A stretch of 53,042 bases of DNA from Sphingomonas echinoides (GTDB lineage: Bacteria > Pseudomonadota > Alphaproteobacteria > Sphingomonadales > Sphingomonadaceae), in contig NZ_JAPYKK010000032.1 in NCBI RefSeq assembly GCF_029623395.1, forward strand, positions 1 to 53,042, read 5' to 3'. The translations under genes were made by a program, and so were the position numbers. The notes under the pieces are model-generated. The model was given only the letters and a program-made list of their open reading frames with translations, searched no databases and was not told where the DNA came from. How positions within the stretch are numbered: the first letter of the stretch is position 1; every line of letters starts with the position of its first letter. Below, one piece after another: positions 29,095 to 37,428 of the stretch.

Positions 29095-30486
29095 TCACTC
29101 CAGTCCGGCTGCGGGAACGAGCCCGGCTGCGCGTTGCGGAACATGCGGCGGCTCGCTCTCGTGCGCTTGCGGGGCATGCGCCATCAGCCGCAGCAGATAA
29201 TAGGTGCCCGCACCGAACACCGCGAAATAGACGATCACGAACGCGAGGAGCGACGTCGCCACTGCGGGCGCCGCGAGCGGCGATCGCGACTGCGCGGTGA
29301 GTAGATAACCGTACACCGTGTACGGCTGTCGCCCCACCTCGGTCGTCACCCAGCCGGCCAGCACCGCGATGAATCCAGTCGGCCCCATCGCGACGGCTGC
29401 ACGATGCAGCCATGCCGTTTCATACAAGCGACCCCGCAGCCGCGCCCACAATCCCCATACCGCGAGGCCAAGCATCGCCATGCCAAGCCCTACCATGATC
29501 CGGAACGACCAGAAAACGATCGGTACGGGCGGCCATTTGGCGCGCGGGAAATCCTTGAGCCCGGGAAGCGGCGCGTTTGGCGAATGCTTGAGGATCAGCG
29601 AGCCGAGCTGCGGGATCTCGACCTTGTAATAGACCTTGGCGTCCTTCTGGCTCGGAATGCCGAACAGGATCAGCGGCGCGCCCTGCGGGCTGGGTTCGAA
29701 ATCACCTTCCATCGCCAGAACCTTGGGGGTCTGGTGTTCGAGCGTATTGAGCCCTTGCGTATCGCCCGCGAAAATCTGCAGCGGTGCAGCAATCGCGATC
29801 ATGCCCATCGCCATAGCGAACATCTTGCGCGCACCCGGATTGCGCCGATCCCGCAACAGGTGCCACGCACCGACCGCGGCGACGACCAGCGAAGTCGTGA
29901 GATACGCGGCGATCACGACGTGGACGAGGCGATACGGAAAGCTCGGGTTGAAGATGATCGGCAGCCACGACCCGGCCGGCATGAATTGGCCTTTGGCGTT
30001 GATGACGAAACCGGCCGGGGTGTGCATCCAACTGTTCGCCGCGGTGATCCAGGTTGCCGAAATCAATGTCCCGAGGGCGACCATGCAGGTGGCGAAGAAG
30101 TGCAGCCCCTTGCCCACCTTGCTGATTCCGAACAGCATGACCCCCAGGAAACCCGCTTCGAGGAAAAAGGCGGTCAGGACTTCATAAGCCATCAGCGGCC
30201 CTACGATCGGCCCGGCCTTGTCCGAGAACACCGCCCAGTTGGTGCCGAACTGGTAGGACATGACGATCCCGGAGACGACGCCCATGCCGAACGTCACGGC
30301 GAAGATCTTGAGCCAGTAGCGATACAGGTTGGCGTACACGCCACTTCCCGTCTTCAGCCACAACCCTTCGAGCACCATCAGATAGCTGGCCAACCCGATC
30401 GAGAAAGCGGGGAAGACGAAATGGAACGAGATGGTGAACGCGAATTGCGCGCGCGCAAGCGTCAACGCATCGAAGCTGAAATCCAT
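29095..30486 (-). CDS. cydA: Cytochrome bd-type quinol oxidase subunit I (CioA-like)
   Basis: The 463-residue subunit carries the haems that reduce oxygen with quinol electrons. Likely haem ligands are His22 in TISFHFVFPAFSIG, the His in FPYRLVHVVIAAYL, and the Met in PKVLAMEGDFEPSPQG. GWVTTEVGRQPYTVYGYL is the conserved quinol-site helix region. The Q-loop is short, as in the cyanide-insensitive CIO branch. Such oxidases have high oxygen affinity or tolerate cyanide, NO and sulfide. The gene opens a four-gene unit (cydA, cydB, DUF2474, dgoA) and is divergent from hemA across a 308 bp region rich in TGTATGG sites. Confidence 0.96.
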   Translation of the reverse strand: MDFSFDALTLARAQFAFTISFHFVFPAFSIGLASYLMVLEGLWLKTGSGVYANLYRYWLKIFAVTFGMGVVSGIVMSYQFGTNWAVFSDKAGPIVGPLMAYEVLTAFFLEAGFLGVMLFGISKVGKGLHFFATCMVALGTLISATWITAANSWMHTPAGFVINAKGQFMPAGSWLPIIFNPSFPYRLVHVVIAAYLTTSLVVAAVGAWHLLRDRRNPGARKMFAMAMGMIAIAAPLQIFAGDTQGLNTLEHQTPKVLAMEGDFEPSPQGAPLILFGIPSQKDAKVYYKVEIPQLGSLILKHSPNAPLPGLKDFPRAKWPPVPIVFWSFRIMVGLGMAMLGLAVWGLWARLRGRLYETAWLHRAAVAMGPTGFIAVLAGWVTTEVGRQPYTVYGYLLTAQSRSPLAAPAVATSLLAFVIVYFAVFGAGTYYLLRLMAHAPQAHESEPPHVPQRAAGLVPAAGLE

Positions 30487-30525
30487 GACCGTCCTTTTAC
30501 CGACAAGCGCCGGGGAGCGCGTTTA

Positions 30526-30569
30526 TGTATGGCACACCGCCGCTTTGCACCGTTCTTCGATGCCATACA
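30526..30569. promoter_or_regulatory. Inverted TGTATGGCA pair proximal to cydA
   Basis: TGTATGGCA (30526-30534) faces its perfect inverse TGCCATACA (30561-30569), spanning 44 bases and lying 40-83 bases upstream of the cydA start. A second pair with the same core and the same 44-base span lies near hemA (30661-30704). The repeated geometry suggests operators for one regulator controlling the divergent cyd and hemA units. Confidence 0.6.
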
Positions 30570-30585
30570 ATAGGTCAGATTGTCC

Positions 30586-30609
30586 TACCGGCTGCTTCGC
30601 CAGCCGGTA
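30586..30609. repeat. Perfect hairpin in the cydA-hemA intergenic region
   Basis: TACCGGCTG-CTTCGC-CAGCCGGTA is a perfect 9-bp stem with a 6-base loop, placed between the two TGTATGG pairs. No T-tract follows on either strand, so it is not a standard terminator. It may be an operator or an RNA structure in a leader. The word GGCGAAGCGAC nearby repeats part of the loop in inverse. Confidence 0.55.
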
Positions 30610-30660
30610 AAATTCGACTGTGACCGCCGGCGAAGCGACAGGAAAAAGGATTTCTTTTCT

Positions 30661-30704
30661 TGTATGGTTGATTTTCAATATTGCATGCAAACATATACCA
30701 TACA
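30661..30704. promoter_or_regulatory. Inverted TGTATGGT pair proximal to hemA
   Basis: TGTATGGT (30661-30668) and ACCATACA (30697-30704) form an inverted pair spanning 44 bases, the same as the cydA-proximal pair. They lie 91-134 bases before the hemA ATG, in an AT-rich stretch that also contains the palindrome TTGCATGCAA (30681-30690). The four half-sites share TGTATGGY. Confidence 0.6.
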
Positions 30705-30794
30705 TATATGTCGTCCGGTGCCCCAAACCGCATTTCTCGTTCGGGCACGTATCACGGTCGATCGCGACCTAGGCACTGATTCAGGACACGTATC

Positions 30795-32009
30795 ATGAAT
30801 CCATTTTCGCATTTCGAAGCGTTGCTCACCCAGACCAAGCTCGACGGTCGCTACCGCACCTTCGTGGAACTCGAACGCATCGTCGGCGCGTTCCCGAAGG
30901 CGATCTGGCACAGCCCACACGGCGCGACGGAAGTAACCGTCTGGTGCAGCAACGACTATCTGGGCATGGGCCAGGACCCTGCCGTGCTGACCGCGATGCA
31001 TGAGACGATCGCCACCTCCGGCGCCGGTGCCGGCGGCACGCGCAACATCTCGGGCACCAACCGCCAACATGTCGCGCTCGAAGCGGAGCTGGCCAGTTTG
31101 CATGACAAGGATGCGGCGCTGGTCTTCACCTCGGGCTGGATCTCCAATCTCGCCAGCCTCGGCACGCTCGGCAAACTGCTCCCCGGCTGTGCGATTTTTT
31201 CCGACGCGCTCAACCATAACTCGATGATCGAAGGAATCCGGCGCTCGGGCGCCGAACGGTTCATCTTCGCCCACAACGACCTCGCCGACCTCGAACGATT
31301 GCTCCAATCGGTAGACTCCGCGCGCCCGAAGATCATTGCGTTCGAAAGCGTCTATTCGATGGATGGCGACATCGCGCCGATCTCGGCAATCTGCGACCTA
31401 GCCGACCGCTATGACGCGCTCACCTATCTCGACGAAGTGCATGCCGTCGGCATGTATGGCGCGACCGGCGCCGGTGTCGCGCAGCGCGACGGCGTCGCTG
31501 ACAGGGTCACGCTGATCGAAGGAACCCTTGCCAAAGCATTTGGCGTAATGGGGGGCTATGTTGCGGGGCCGGATCTGCTGATCGATGTGATCCGCAGTTT
31601 CGCCGACAGCTTCATCTTCACGACGTCGCTCTGCCCGCACCTCGCGGCAGGCGCGCTCGCCGCGGTCCGTCGCCTGAAGGAAGATCCAACGCTTCGCGAA
31701 CGGCAGCAAGCGAATGCGACTCGCCTGAAGACGCTGCTACGCGCTGCGGGTTTCACGCTCAGCGCGACGCAAAGCCACCTTGTTCCCGTACTGATCGGCG
31801 ACGCGCATCTGTGTCGGGCGATGAGCACCTATCTGCTCGAACACCACGCGCTCTACGTCCAGCCGATCAACTATCCGACGGTTCCGGTGGGCCAGGAACG
31901 GCTGCGAATCACCCCGACGCCGGCGCACAGCGACGCGGACATAGAGGACCTTGTCGCGGCCCTCGTCGAGGCTCGAGCGGCTTGTTCCGAGAGGGCGCTT
32001 GCCGCGTAG
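30795..32009 (+). CDS. hemA: 5-aminolevulinate synthase
   Basis: The 404-residue PLP enzyme condenses glycine and succinyl-CoA to 5-aminolevulinate, the first committed step of haem synthesis by the C4 (Shemin) route used by Alphaproteobacteria. Motifs seen are [40 protein letters not shown], and [14 protein letters not shown] with the PLP lysine at about 246. The length is normal. Divergence from cydA is meaningful because bd oxidase needs haems b and d. Shared TGTATGG sites suggest co-control. Whether this is the only ALAS copy in the genome cannot be seen here. Confidence 0.95.
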   Translation: MNPFSHFEALLTQTKLDGRYRTFVELERIVGAFPKAIWHSPHGATEVTVWCSNDYLGMGQDPAVLTAMHETIATSGAGAGGTRNISGTNRQHVALEAELASLHDKDAALVFTSGWISNLASLGTLGKLLPGCAIFSDALNHNSMIEGIRRSGAERFIFAHNDLADLERLLQSVDSARPKIIAFESVYSMDGDIAPISAICDLADRYDALTYLDEVHAVGMYGATGAGVAQRDGVADRVTLIEGTLAKAFGVMGGYVAGPDLLIDVIRSFADSFIFTTSLCPHLAAGALAAVRRLKEDPTLRERQQANATRLKTLLRAAGFTLSATQSHLVPVLIGDAHLCRAMSTYLLEHHALYVQPINYPTVPVGQERLRITPTPAHSDADIEDLVAALVEARAACSERALAA

Positions 32010-32147
32010 ACGGGAGATAGGGCGTCTCCTGGCTCGCCGCGAGCTCATCACCACGCATCGCCGCCCATCGCCATGCCCGTAGCATTCAGAAGGTCGACCT
32101 GCCCGCTTCTGCCGTTACAGGTGTGTCGTCGATGTTACGAGGTTCTG

Positions 32148-32999
32148 ATGCCCGACCGCTTGAAGATACTTCTCCAGCACATGCTGCCCAAGCAGCGCCT
32201 GACCACGCTCGCGGGCCGGGTCGCCGGAGCGGAGGGCGGGGCGTGGACCACCAGACTGATCCGCTGGTTCATCCGCACATATGCGGTCGACATGAGCGAG
32301 GCCGTGAATCCAGACGTCGCGAGCTACAAGAGCTTCAACGACTTCTTCACCCGCCCCCTCAAAGTCGGCAGCCGCCCGATCGCGACTGCCGATTTCGTGT
32401 GTCCGGTCGATGGCGCGATCAGCCAGTTCGGGACCATCGATGACGACCAAATCGTCCAGGCCAAGGGGCATCGCTTTACGACCACAGACCTGGTCGGCGG
32501 GGACGCTGCGCTCGCGGGGCAGCTCCGCCATGGCGCGTTCGCCAATTTGTACCTCTCCCCCAAGGACTATCATCGCTTGCACATGCCGTGCGACGGCACG
32601 CTCACGCGGATGATTCACGTGCCGGGGAAGCTCTTCTCGGTAAACCCGACCACGGCTCGCGGCGTGCCCAACCTGTTTGCCCGCAATGAACGGGTCGTCT
32701 GCGTCTTCGCATCGCCGGAACATGGGCCGTTCGTGATGGTGCTGGTCGGGGCGACGATTGTCGGAAGCATCGCAACTGTCTGGCATGGCGTGGTCAATCG
32801 CAAGCGTCCCAGGACGCCGTCCGAATGGACCTATACCGATCAGGACATCGTCTTGAAAAAGGGCGCGGAGATGGGCCGCTTCCTGCTCGGTTCGACGGTC
32901 GTGATGCTCTTCCAGCAGGGCGCGATCACATTCAACGAAGACTGGGTGCCCGAGCGACCGGTTCGGCTCGGCGAGCGGATGGGCGACAGCGCGGCCTGA
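32148..32999 (+). CDS. psd: Phosphatidylserine (archaetidylserine-type) decarboxylase
   Basis: The 283-residue protein is of the E. coli-type Psd group. The self-cleavage motif LGST lies at 247-250 (RFLLGSTVVMLF); cleavage before Ser249 would create the pyruvoyl cofactor. SYKSFNDFFTRPLK, VCPVDGAISQFG and LSPKDYHRLHMP are conserved. It makes phosphatidylethanolamine from phosphatidylserine at the inner membrane. ATG 32148 is preceded by GAGG. The 138 bp to hemA hold only a weak GGAGA/TCTCC hairpin, so co-transcription with hemA is plausible. It converges on the Rrf2 gene. Confidence 0.93.
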   Translation: MPDRLKILLQHMLPKQRLTTLAGRVAGAEGGAWTTRLIRWFIRTYAVDMSEAVNPDVASYKSFNDFFTRPLKVGSRPIATADFVCPVDGAISQFGTIDDDQIVQAKGHRFTTTDLVGGDAALAGQLRHGAFANLYLSPKDYHRLHMPCDGTLTRMIHVPGKLFSVNPTTARGVPNLFARNERVVCVFASPEHGPFVMVLVGATIVGSIATVWHGVVNRKRPRTPSEWTYTDQDIVLKKGAEMGRFLLGSTVVMLFQQGAITFNEDWVPERPVRLGERMGDSAA

Positions 33000-33018
33000 G
33001 CGATAGGCACGGCGCGTT

Positions 33019-33450
33019 CTAATCGGGTGGATTGCACCGCGCGTCGAAACTCCGGGCCAATTCCGCCAGACTTACCGCGCCCAACCGTGCGACCAACAGC
33101 GCCTCCGCCTCCCGCAGCGCCCCCTCGACCGCCGCGTTGACGACCTTTTCGACCGCGCAGTCGGCGTTCGGATGTTCGTTTCCGATCGCGAACAGGCGGG
33201 GACCACCTACCGCGCGGTGGACATCCAGCAGCGACACGCTCGCCAGGTCCGTCGCGATCGCCCAGCCACCGCCATGCCCCTTTTCCGACCGCACATATCC
33301 CGCATCGCGCAAGCCGGCCATCGTACGGCGCACGACGACCGGGTTGGTTCCGAGCATTCGAGCGATCGCGTCGGAGGTCATCGGGCCGTCATGCCGTGCC
33401 ATGTGGAGCAGCACGTGGAGCATACGTGAAAGGCGGCTATCGTTGCGCAC
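33019..33450 (-). CDS. Rrf2-family transcriptional regulator
   Basis: The 143-residue protein has the winged-helix start SRMLHVLLHMARHDGPMTSD, recognition region GTNPVVVRRTMAGLRDAGYV and wing GHGGGWAIATD. The three clustered cysteines that hold Fe-S in IscR or NsrR are absent; only DCAVEKV and a late ARCNPPD carry Cys. It therefore resembles the YwnA-like group, which may sense by single thiols or other ligands. It is divergent from a methyltransferase gene across 84 bp with a good dyad (33495-33521), which is its likely operator. Confidence 0.9.
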   Translation of the reverse strand: MRNDSRLSRMLHVLLHMARHDGPMTSDAIARMLGTNPVVVRRTMAGLRDAGYVRSEKGHGGGWAIATDLASVSLLDVHRAVGGPRLFAIGNEHPNADCAVEKVVNAAVEGALREAEALLVARLGAVSLAELARSFDARCNPPD

Positions 33451-33494
33451 GTTGAGGTCCTTCGCACGTCAAACGGGATTGGCAAACGCGCGTT

Positions 33495-33521
33495 ATCACG
33501 ATACTTATGATGTTACGTGAT
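33495..33521. promoter_or_regulatory. 27-bp imperfect palindrome, candidate Rrf2 operator
   Basis: ATCACGATAC and GTTACGTGAT (10-bp arms, 8 of 10 pairs matching, 7-base centre) lie between the divergent Rrf2 and methyltransferase genes. The site ends before the methyltransferase ribosome-binding sequence GGAG (33524-33527). Size and placement fit an autoregulatory operator. Confidence 0.55.
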
Positions 33522-33534
33522 TCGGAGTCTCCCT

Positions 33535-34314
33535 ATGCCTGCGTTCGACGATCCTCACCATTGGGACACGGTTGCCCAGCATTATGAAAAGACCGCGCAT
33601 CCCTTCACCGGCCTATATGCCCAAGCAGCAATCGAGCGGGTTCCCCTGACGGCGGACAGCCGCGTTCTTGACGTTGCAGCCGGTACGGGTGCGCTGGCGT
33701 TGATTGCAGCCAGGACGGGCGCGTACGTCGTCGCCACCGACTTTTCACCTGCGATGGTCGCCCGCATCGCGGCGGCAAACGTGCCCAATATCGAGCCTCT
33801 CGTCATGGACGGACAAGCGCTTGCGCTGGAAGATGGCAGCTTTGACGCGGTTTTCTCGATCTTTGGCGTCGTTATGTTTCCCGATTGGCGCAAAGGTCTG
33901 GCCGAAATGGCGCGCGTGACGCGCCCCGGCGGATACGGCGTGATCGCGACATGGCAGGATCGCGGGGCCGCGACCTTCCTGCTGCTGGGTCAGATCCGTC
34001 AGAAGCTTTTCCCCGAACGGGACGGTATGACCATGCCCGACGCGATCAGAGCGCTGAGCAACCCGGACGCGCTTGCGCGCGAACTGACGACCGCGGGATA
34101 TCGCGCGCCGCACGTCGAGCACGTCACGCGGGACTTCGCGCTCGATCTGGACGCGCTTGCCGAGCCCGACACGCTGTTCGGCATGTCTCCCGACTGGACG
34201 AGCCTGAGCGACGCGGAGAAAGCAGCGGTGGTCCGCGAAGTTCGGACCATGGCGGGCGACCGCACGATCCTGCCGGTTCCATCGACCGCGCTGATCGCCG
34301 TGGCCCGGCGGTAA
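33535..34314 (+). CDS. Class I SAM-dependent methyltransferase
   Basis: The 259-residue protein has motif I VLDVAAGTGALAL near residue 48, an acidic ribose-binding strand VVATDFSPAMVARI, VMDGQALALEDGSFDAVFSIF, and the post-motif EMARVTRPGGYGVIATW. These place it in the UbiE/methyltransferase-11 type. The acceptor cannot be inferred. ATG 33535 has GGAG 7 bases upstream, better than a start six codons earlier. It pairs divergently with an Rrf2 regulator, a common arrangement. It ends with a strong terminator (34318-34370). Confidence 0.88.
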   Translation: MPAFDDPHHWDTVAQHYEKTAHPFTGLYAQAAIERVPLTADSRVLDVAAGTGALALIAARTGAYVVATDFSPAMVARIAAANVPNIEPLVMDGQALALEDGSFDAVFSIFGVVMFPDWRKGLAEMARVTRPGGYGVIATWQDRGAATFLLLGQIRQKLFPERDGMTMPDAIRALSNPDALARELTTAGYRAPHVEHVTRDFALDLDALAEPDTLFGMSPDWTSLSDAEKAAVVREVRTMAGDRTILPVPSTALIAVARR

Positions 34315-34317
34315 GCC

Positions 34318-34370
34318 AGCGTCGAACGTCTTGCAGGCCGTTAGGCCGCGAGCGTTCGACGCTTTTGTTT
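34318..34370 (+). terminator. Rho-independent terminator after the methyltransferase gene
   Basis: AGCGTCGAACG (34318-34328) pairs perfectly with CGTTCGACGCT (34353-34363) and is followed by TTTTGTTT. A smaller GCC-GTTA-GGC stem sits in the loop. It begins a few bases after the methyltransferase stop. Confidence 0.8.
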
Positions 34371-34379
34371 CAGGTCACC

Positions 34380-35432
34380 CTAACGGCCCGTTCCGGCCCG
34401 CCAATCGATCCACTCCCCATAAGCGTGGCAGATCGCCAACACCCGCGTCTCGCCCCCCGGCCAGCATGTCAGGCAAAGCTGCACTTCGTCGCGCGTTTGT
34501 GACCATTCAAAGCTGATCCACGCCAGTGGCCGCTTGATTGTCGCGCGCGCACCGGCGTGGCGGATCGTGGCGATGATGACATCCCGGTCCCGCACGGACA
34601 GATATTGCAACACCATCGAATGGTAGACGACCCGACACTGCCCAACGGGTTGTGCCTCCTCCAGTCGCGCCGCCAGCCAGGGAACGGCGTTCGCATGATC
34701 GACTCGTGGCGGGTATCGCAGCGCCAACGCGAGTGCCGCTTCCAGCCGCCGCGCGCGATGCGGTTGATCCGCCCAGACATAGGACAGCAACCGATCCCGC
34801 GTGCCCGGCTCGCTTGCCTTGAGCGGGTTCAGATCGACCCCGCTAGCGGCAATCACGTCGAGCGGTGCGGGGGGCGGATTCGCGCCCGACCATTTCGGCG
34901 CGATCTGCACCGGTGAGCCGCCGACGCCCGCCGAAATGCCCCCAAGATCATAACCATAGCGGCCAAGGTTCAGATTGAGTCCACAACTGGAACCGATCTC
35001 GAACAGTTCGAACGGCATGCCGAACGTCTGATAGGCCACCATCAATGCCGCGGCGATCGCGGCGGATCGCCCGACTTCGTTGGTCTGCGGGGTATCCTGC
35101 ATCGACACCGCGATGACATCGTCCGACGCGGCGAGCGCCGCACCGATCGCCCCGTCGAAGTCGTCATGCTGCTGCGTGTACAGCGCGGTCAGCGCCGGCT
35201 GGCGACCGGCGCGTGCGATCGCGTGGAGCGCGGCGTTGAACCGCATCGCAACCGCGTCGGAGCCGGTCTCCCCGGGCCAGTCGCGGATCAGCGCCGCCGT
35301 GCGCGGCGCGTGCGGCAACTGGCGCTCTCCGGCTTCGAGTACTGCCGCGACGAACGGCGATCCCAACGCACGCGCGACTTCGGCAAATCGCCCTAGCTCC
35401 CCGCGTTCGGGAGAAGACGTGATCCTATGCAT
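34380..35432 (-). CDS. DUF2332-family protein
   Basis: The 350-residue protein matches the DUF2332 family along its length. Conserved segments include VSMQDTPQTNEVGRSAAIAA, FELFEIGSSCGLNLNLGRYGY and VYHSMVLQYLSVRDRD. The FEIGSSCGLNL segment resembles a nucleotide or SAM-binding glycine loop, so a Rossmann-type fold is possible. No enzyme activity has been assigned as far as I know. There is no signal peptide. It lies 51 bp upstream of the chemoreceptor's 5' neighbour on the same strand, separated by an inverted TCGGTTC/GAACCGA pair. Confidence 0.8.
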   Translation of the reverse strand: MHRITSSPERGELGRFAEVARALGSPFVAAVLEAGERQLPHAPRTAALIRDWPGETGSDAVAMRFNAALHAIARAGRQPALTALYTQQHDDFDGAIGAALAASDDVIAVSMQDTPQTNEVGRSAAIAAALMVAYQTFGMPFELFEIGSSCGLNLNLGRYGYDLGGISAGVGGSPVQIAPKWSGANPPPAPLDVIAASGVDLNPLKASEPGTRDRLLSYVWADQPHRARRLEAALALALRYPPRVDHANAVPWLAARLEEAQPVGQCRVVYHSMVLQYLSVRDRDVIIATIRHAGARATIKRPLAWISFEWSQTRDEVQLCLTCWPGGETRVLAICHAYGEWIDWRAGTGR

Positions 35433-35483
35433 ATCGGTTCCCAGAGGGCCGCAACGCGACCGAGGCAGTGACGAGAACCGAGA

Positions 35484-37331
35484 TCAGAAAGACTGCCAGT
35501 CGTCCGCGCCGGCATCCGGCCGGACCAATTTGGCGACCGCCGCCGCCGGAAGCTGCTTCACCGGTCCGGAAAAACGCGCCTGGCTTGCGTTTGGCACCGC
35601 CTTCACCGGGCCGCCGACGTTGAAGCGGGCAGCATGTTCGGACAGGAGGTTCACTTCCGTGGCGAGACTGCGCGCAGCGGCAGAGGTTTCCTCGACCATC
35701 GCCGCATTCTGCTGGGTCGCATGATCCATGGTCGAGATTGCCGCGCTGATTTGCGTGATCGCGCTCGACTGGGTCTGATTGTCCGTCGCGATCGCCCCGA
35801 GCAGCTCGTTCACGTCGCTGACGCCAGCGGTGATGTCGGCGAGCGCGGCATCGACCTTGTGCACCGCCTCGACTGCGGTGACGATGTCGGTCTGCGTCGC
35901 GCTCAACTGGTCGCGCGCGCGACCGGCTTCCTCCTCGGCGCGCATCGCCAGCGCCGAAACGAGATCGGCGACGACCGCGAACCCGCGTCCGGCATCCCCC
36001 GCACGCCCGGCCTCTACCGCCGCATTCATCGCCAACACGCGTGTCTGGAAGGCGATCTTGTCGAGCCCCTCGATCACGCTGTCGATCCCCTTGGCACTGT
36101 CGGACACCCGGCTCATTGCCTCCACTGCCTCGTCCGCAGTCGAGCGGCCCTCGGCCACCGTGGCCATCGTGCCGTTGGCGCGTTCGGCGGTTCGGTTGGC
36201 GGCTTCGGCGGTGTTCTTCAGACGTCCGTCCATCTGGACGACCGCGGCCGACGTCTCTTCGAGGTTCGACGCGTTGCTCTCGGTCCGACGCGCAAGATCC
36301 TCCGATGCTTGCGCGATCTCGACTGATCCGGTCCGGATCGACGTGGTCGACTCCCGCACCGAGGAAATCAGGTCGCGCAGGGCGACCACCGCTGCGTTGA
36401 AATTCGTCTTTACCGCGGCATAGGTGCTCGGGAAGTCGCGGGTAATCTCGGCGGTGAGATTGCCCTCCGCGACCTCCGACAGATGCAGCGAGACCGTGTC
36501 GACGACCATCTGCTGTTCTGCCTCCGCGCGCGCTGCGCCCCGGTCGGCAGCTTCCTTGGCAACCGCCGCATCGCGAAACACCAGCACGGCCCGCGCCATA
36601 TCGCCCAGTTCGTCGCTCCGATCGAGGTCGGGCACCGAGAGATCGTTCTTGCCCGCCGCGAGATCCGCCATTGTCTTGGTCAGGCGTGATACCGGCTGCG
36701 CGATCAGGCGGCTGAGGACGAAAGCGAGCGTGACGGCGATCGCGATCAACGCCATTCCGCCAATAACCAGCACGGTCACGGCTGCCGCAATAGCGGATTG
36801 CTGGCTCGCCGAATTCTTCTCGATCAATGCGATTTCGGCGTCACGAATATCGCGCAGCGGCAGCACGGCTGCCGTCGTCAGCACCGCCTTCCCTGCCGCA
36901 CGCACCTCGGCCTCCGCGCGCTCGCGCTCGCCTGCCTTGACGAGATCGATCAGACGGTCGCCCCACGCCTTGCGCCAGTCGAGCGTCGCCGCGCGCGACT
37001 TGAGAAGTGCGGCGTGCAACTCCGGTTGGGTCAAGAGGGTCTCAAGCTCTTCCGACGCGGCGTCATAGTCGCCCTGGGCTTCGGTATAGGATTTCAGATA
37101 CGTGGGGTCGGCCGTGACGAGGAAACCGCGCATCTGGCTGTTCTGGCGCAGCAGCGACGTTTCCAGCGTGAGCGCCTTGGCATGAATACCCTGGCTGAGA
37201 TTGTTGCCATCAGAGGCGTGGCGGATTGCCGTGATGTTCGTGAAGAACACCCCCATCATCGCCGCTGCCGAGATACAGATGATCAGGAAAGAGAGCGCCA
37301 GCTTCCTCGGGATCTTCATGGATTTGAACAT
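35484..37331 (-). CDS. Methyl-accepting chemotaxis protein
   Basis: The 615-residue receptor has an N-terminal helix (about 10-32), a CHASE3-like four-helix sensor (about 35-185), a second membrane helix (about 190-212), HAMP (about 213-300) and a signalling domain with the hairpin tip around KIAFQTRVLAMNAAVEAGRAGDAGRG split in two. It ends DWQSF, an xWxxF pentapeptide of the kind that docks CheR and CheB. ATG 37331 is preferred over an upstream TTG. It follows a TonB-dependent receptor by 97 bp on the same strand. No che genes are in the window. Confidence 0.93.
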   Translation of the reverse strand: MFKSMKIPRKLALSFLIICISAAAMMGVFFTNITAIRHASDGNNLSQGIHAKALTLETSLLRQNSQMRGFLVTADPTYLKSYTEAQGDYDAASEELETLLTQPELHAALLKSRAATLDWRKAWGDRLIDLVKAGERERAEAEVRAAGKAVLTTAAVLPLRDIRDAEIALIEKNSASQQSAIAAAVTVLVIGGMALIAIAVTLAFVLSRLIAQPVSRLTKTMADLAAGKNDLSVPDLDRSDELGDMARAVLVFRDAAVAKEAADRGAARAEAEQQMVVDTVSLHLSEVAEGNLTAEITRDFPSTYAAVKTNFNAAVVALRDLISSVRESTTSIRTGSVEIAQASEDLARRTESNASNLEETSAAVVQMDGRLKNTAEAANRTAERANGTMATVAEGRSTADEAVEAMSRVSDSAKGIDSVIEGLDKIAFQTRVLAMNAAVEAGRAGDAGRGFAVVADLVSALAMRAEEEAGRARDQLSATQTDIVTAVEAVHKVDAALADITAGVSDVNELLGAIATDNQTQSSAITQISAAISTMDHATQQNAAMVEETSAAARSLATEVNLLSEHAARFNVGGPVKAVPNASQARFSGPVKQLPAAAVAKLVRPDAGADDWQSF

Positions 37332-37394
37332 CAAAAGACTTTCGATAGGTAATGGCCGGCATTGCGGACGCCGGGGTGAACTTCCGAGACTGGG

Positions 37395-37420
37395 GCTCCG
37401 GGCACGCTCGCGCCCGGAGC
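37395..37420. repeat. Hairpin between the TonB receptor and the chemoreceptor
   Basis: GCTCCGGGC (37395-37403) and GCCCGGAGC (37412-37420) form a perfect 9-bp stem with an 8-base loop just after the receptor stop. On the transcribed strand the T-run lies before rather than after the stem, so it is a weak terminator at best. It may reduce rather than stop read-through into the chemoreceptor gene. Confidence 0.55.
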
Positions 37421-37428
37421 GGAAAAAT

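Noticed and set aside
30661..30676. Possible FNR box (TTGAT...) next to the hemA-side half-site
   Set aside because: TTGATTTTCAATA matches the first half of TTGAT-N4-ATCAA, but the second half (AATAT) fails.
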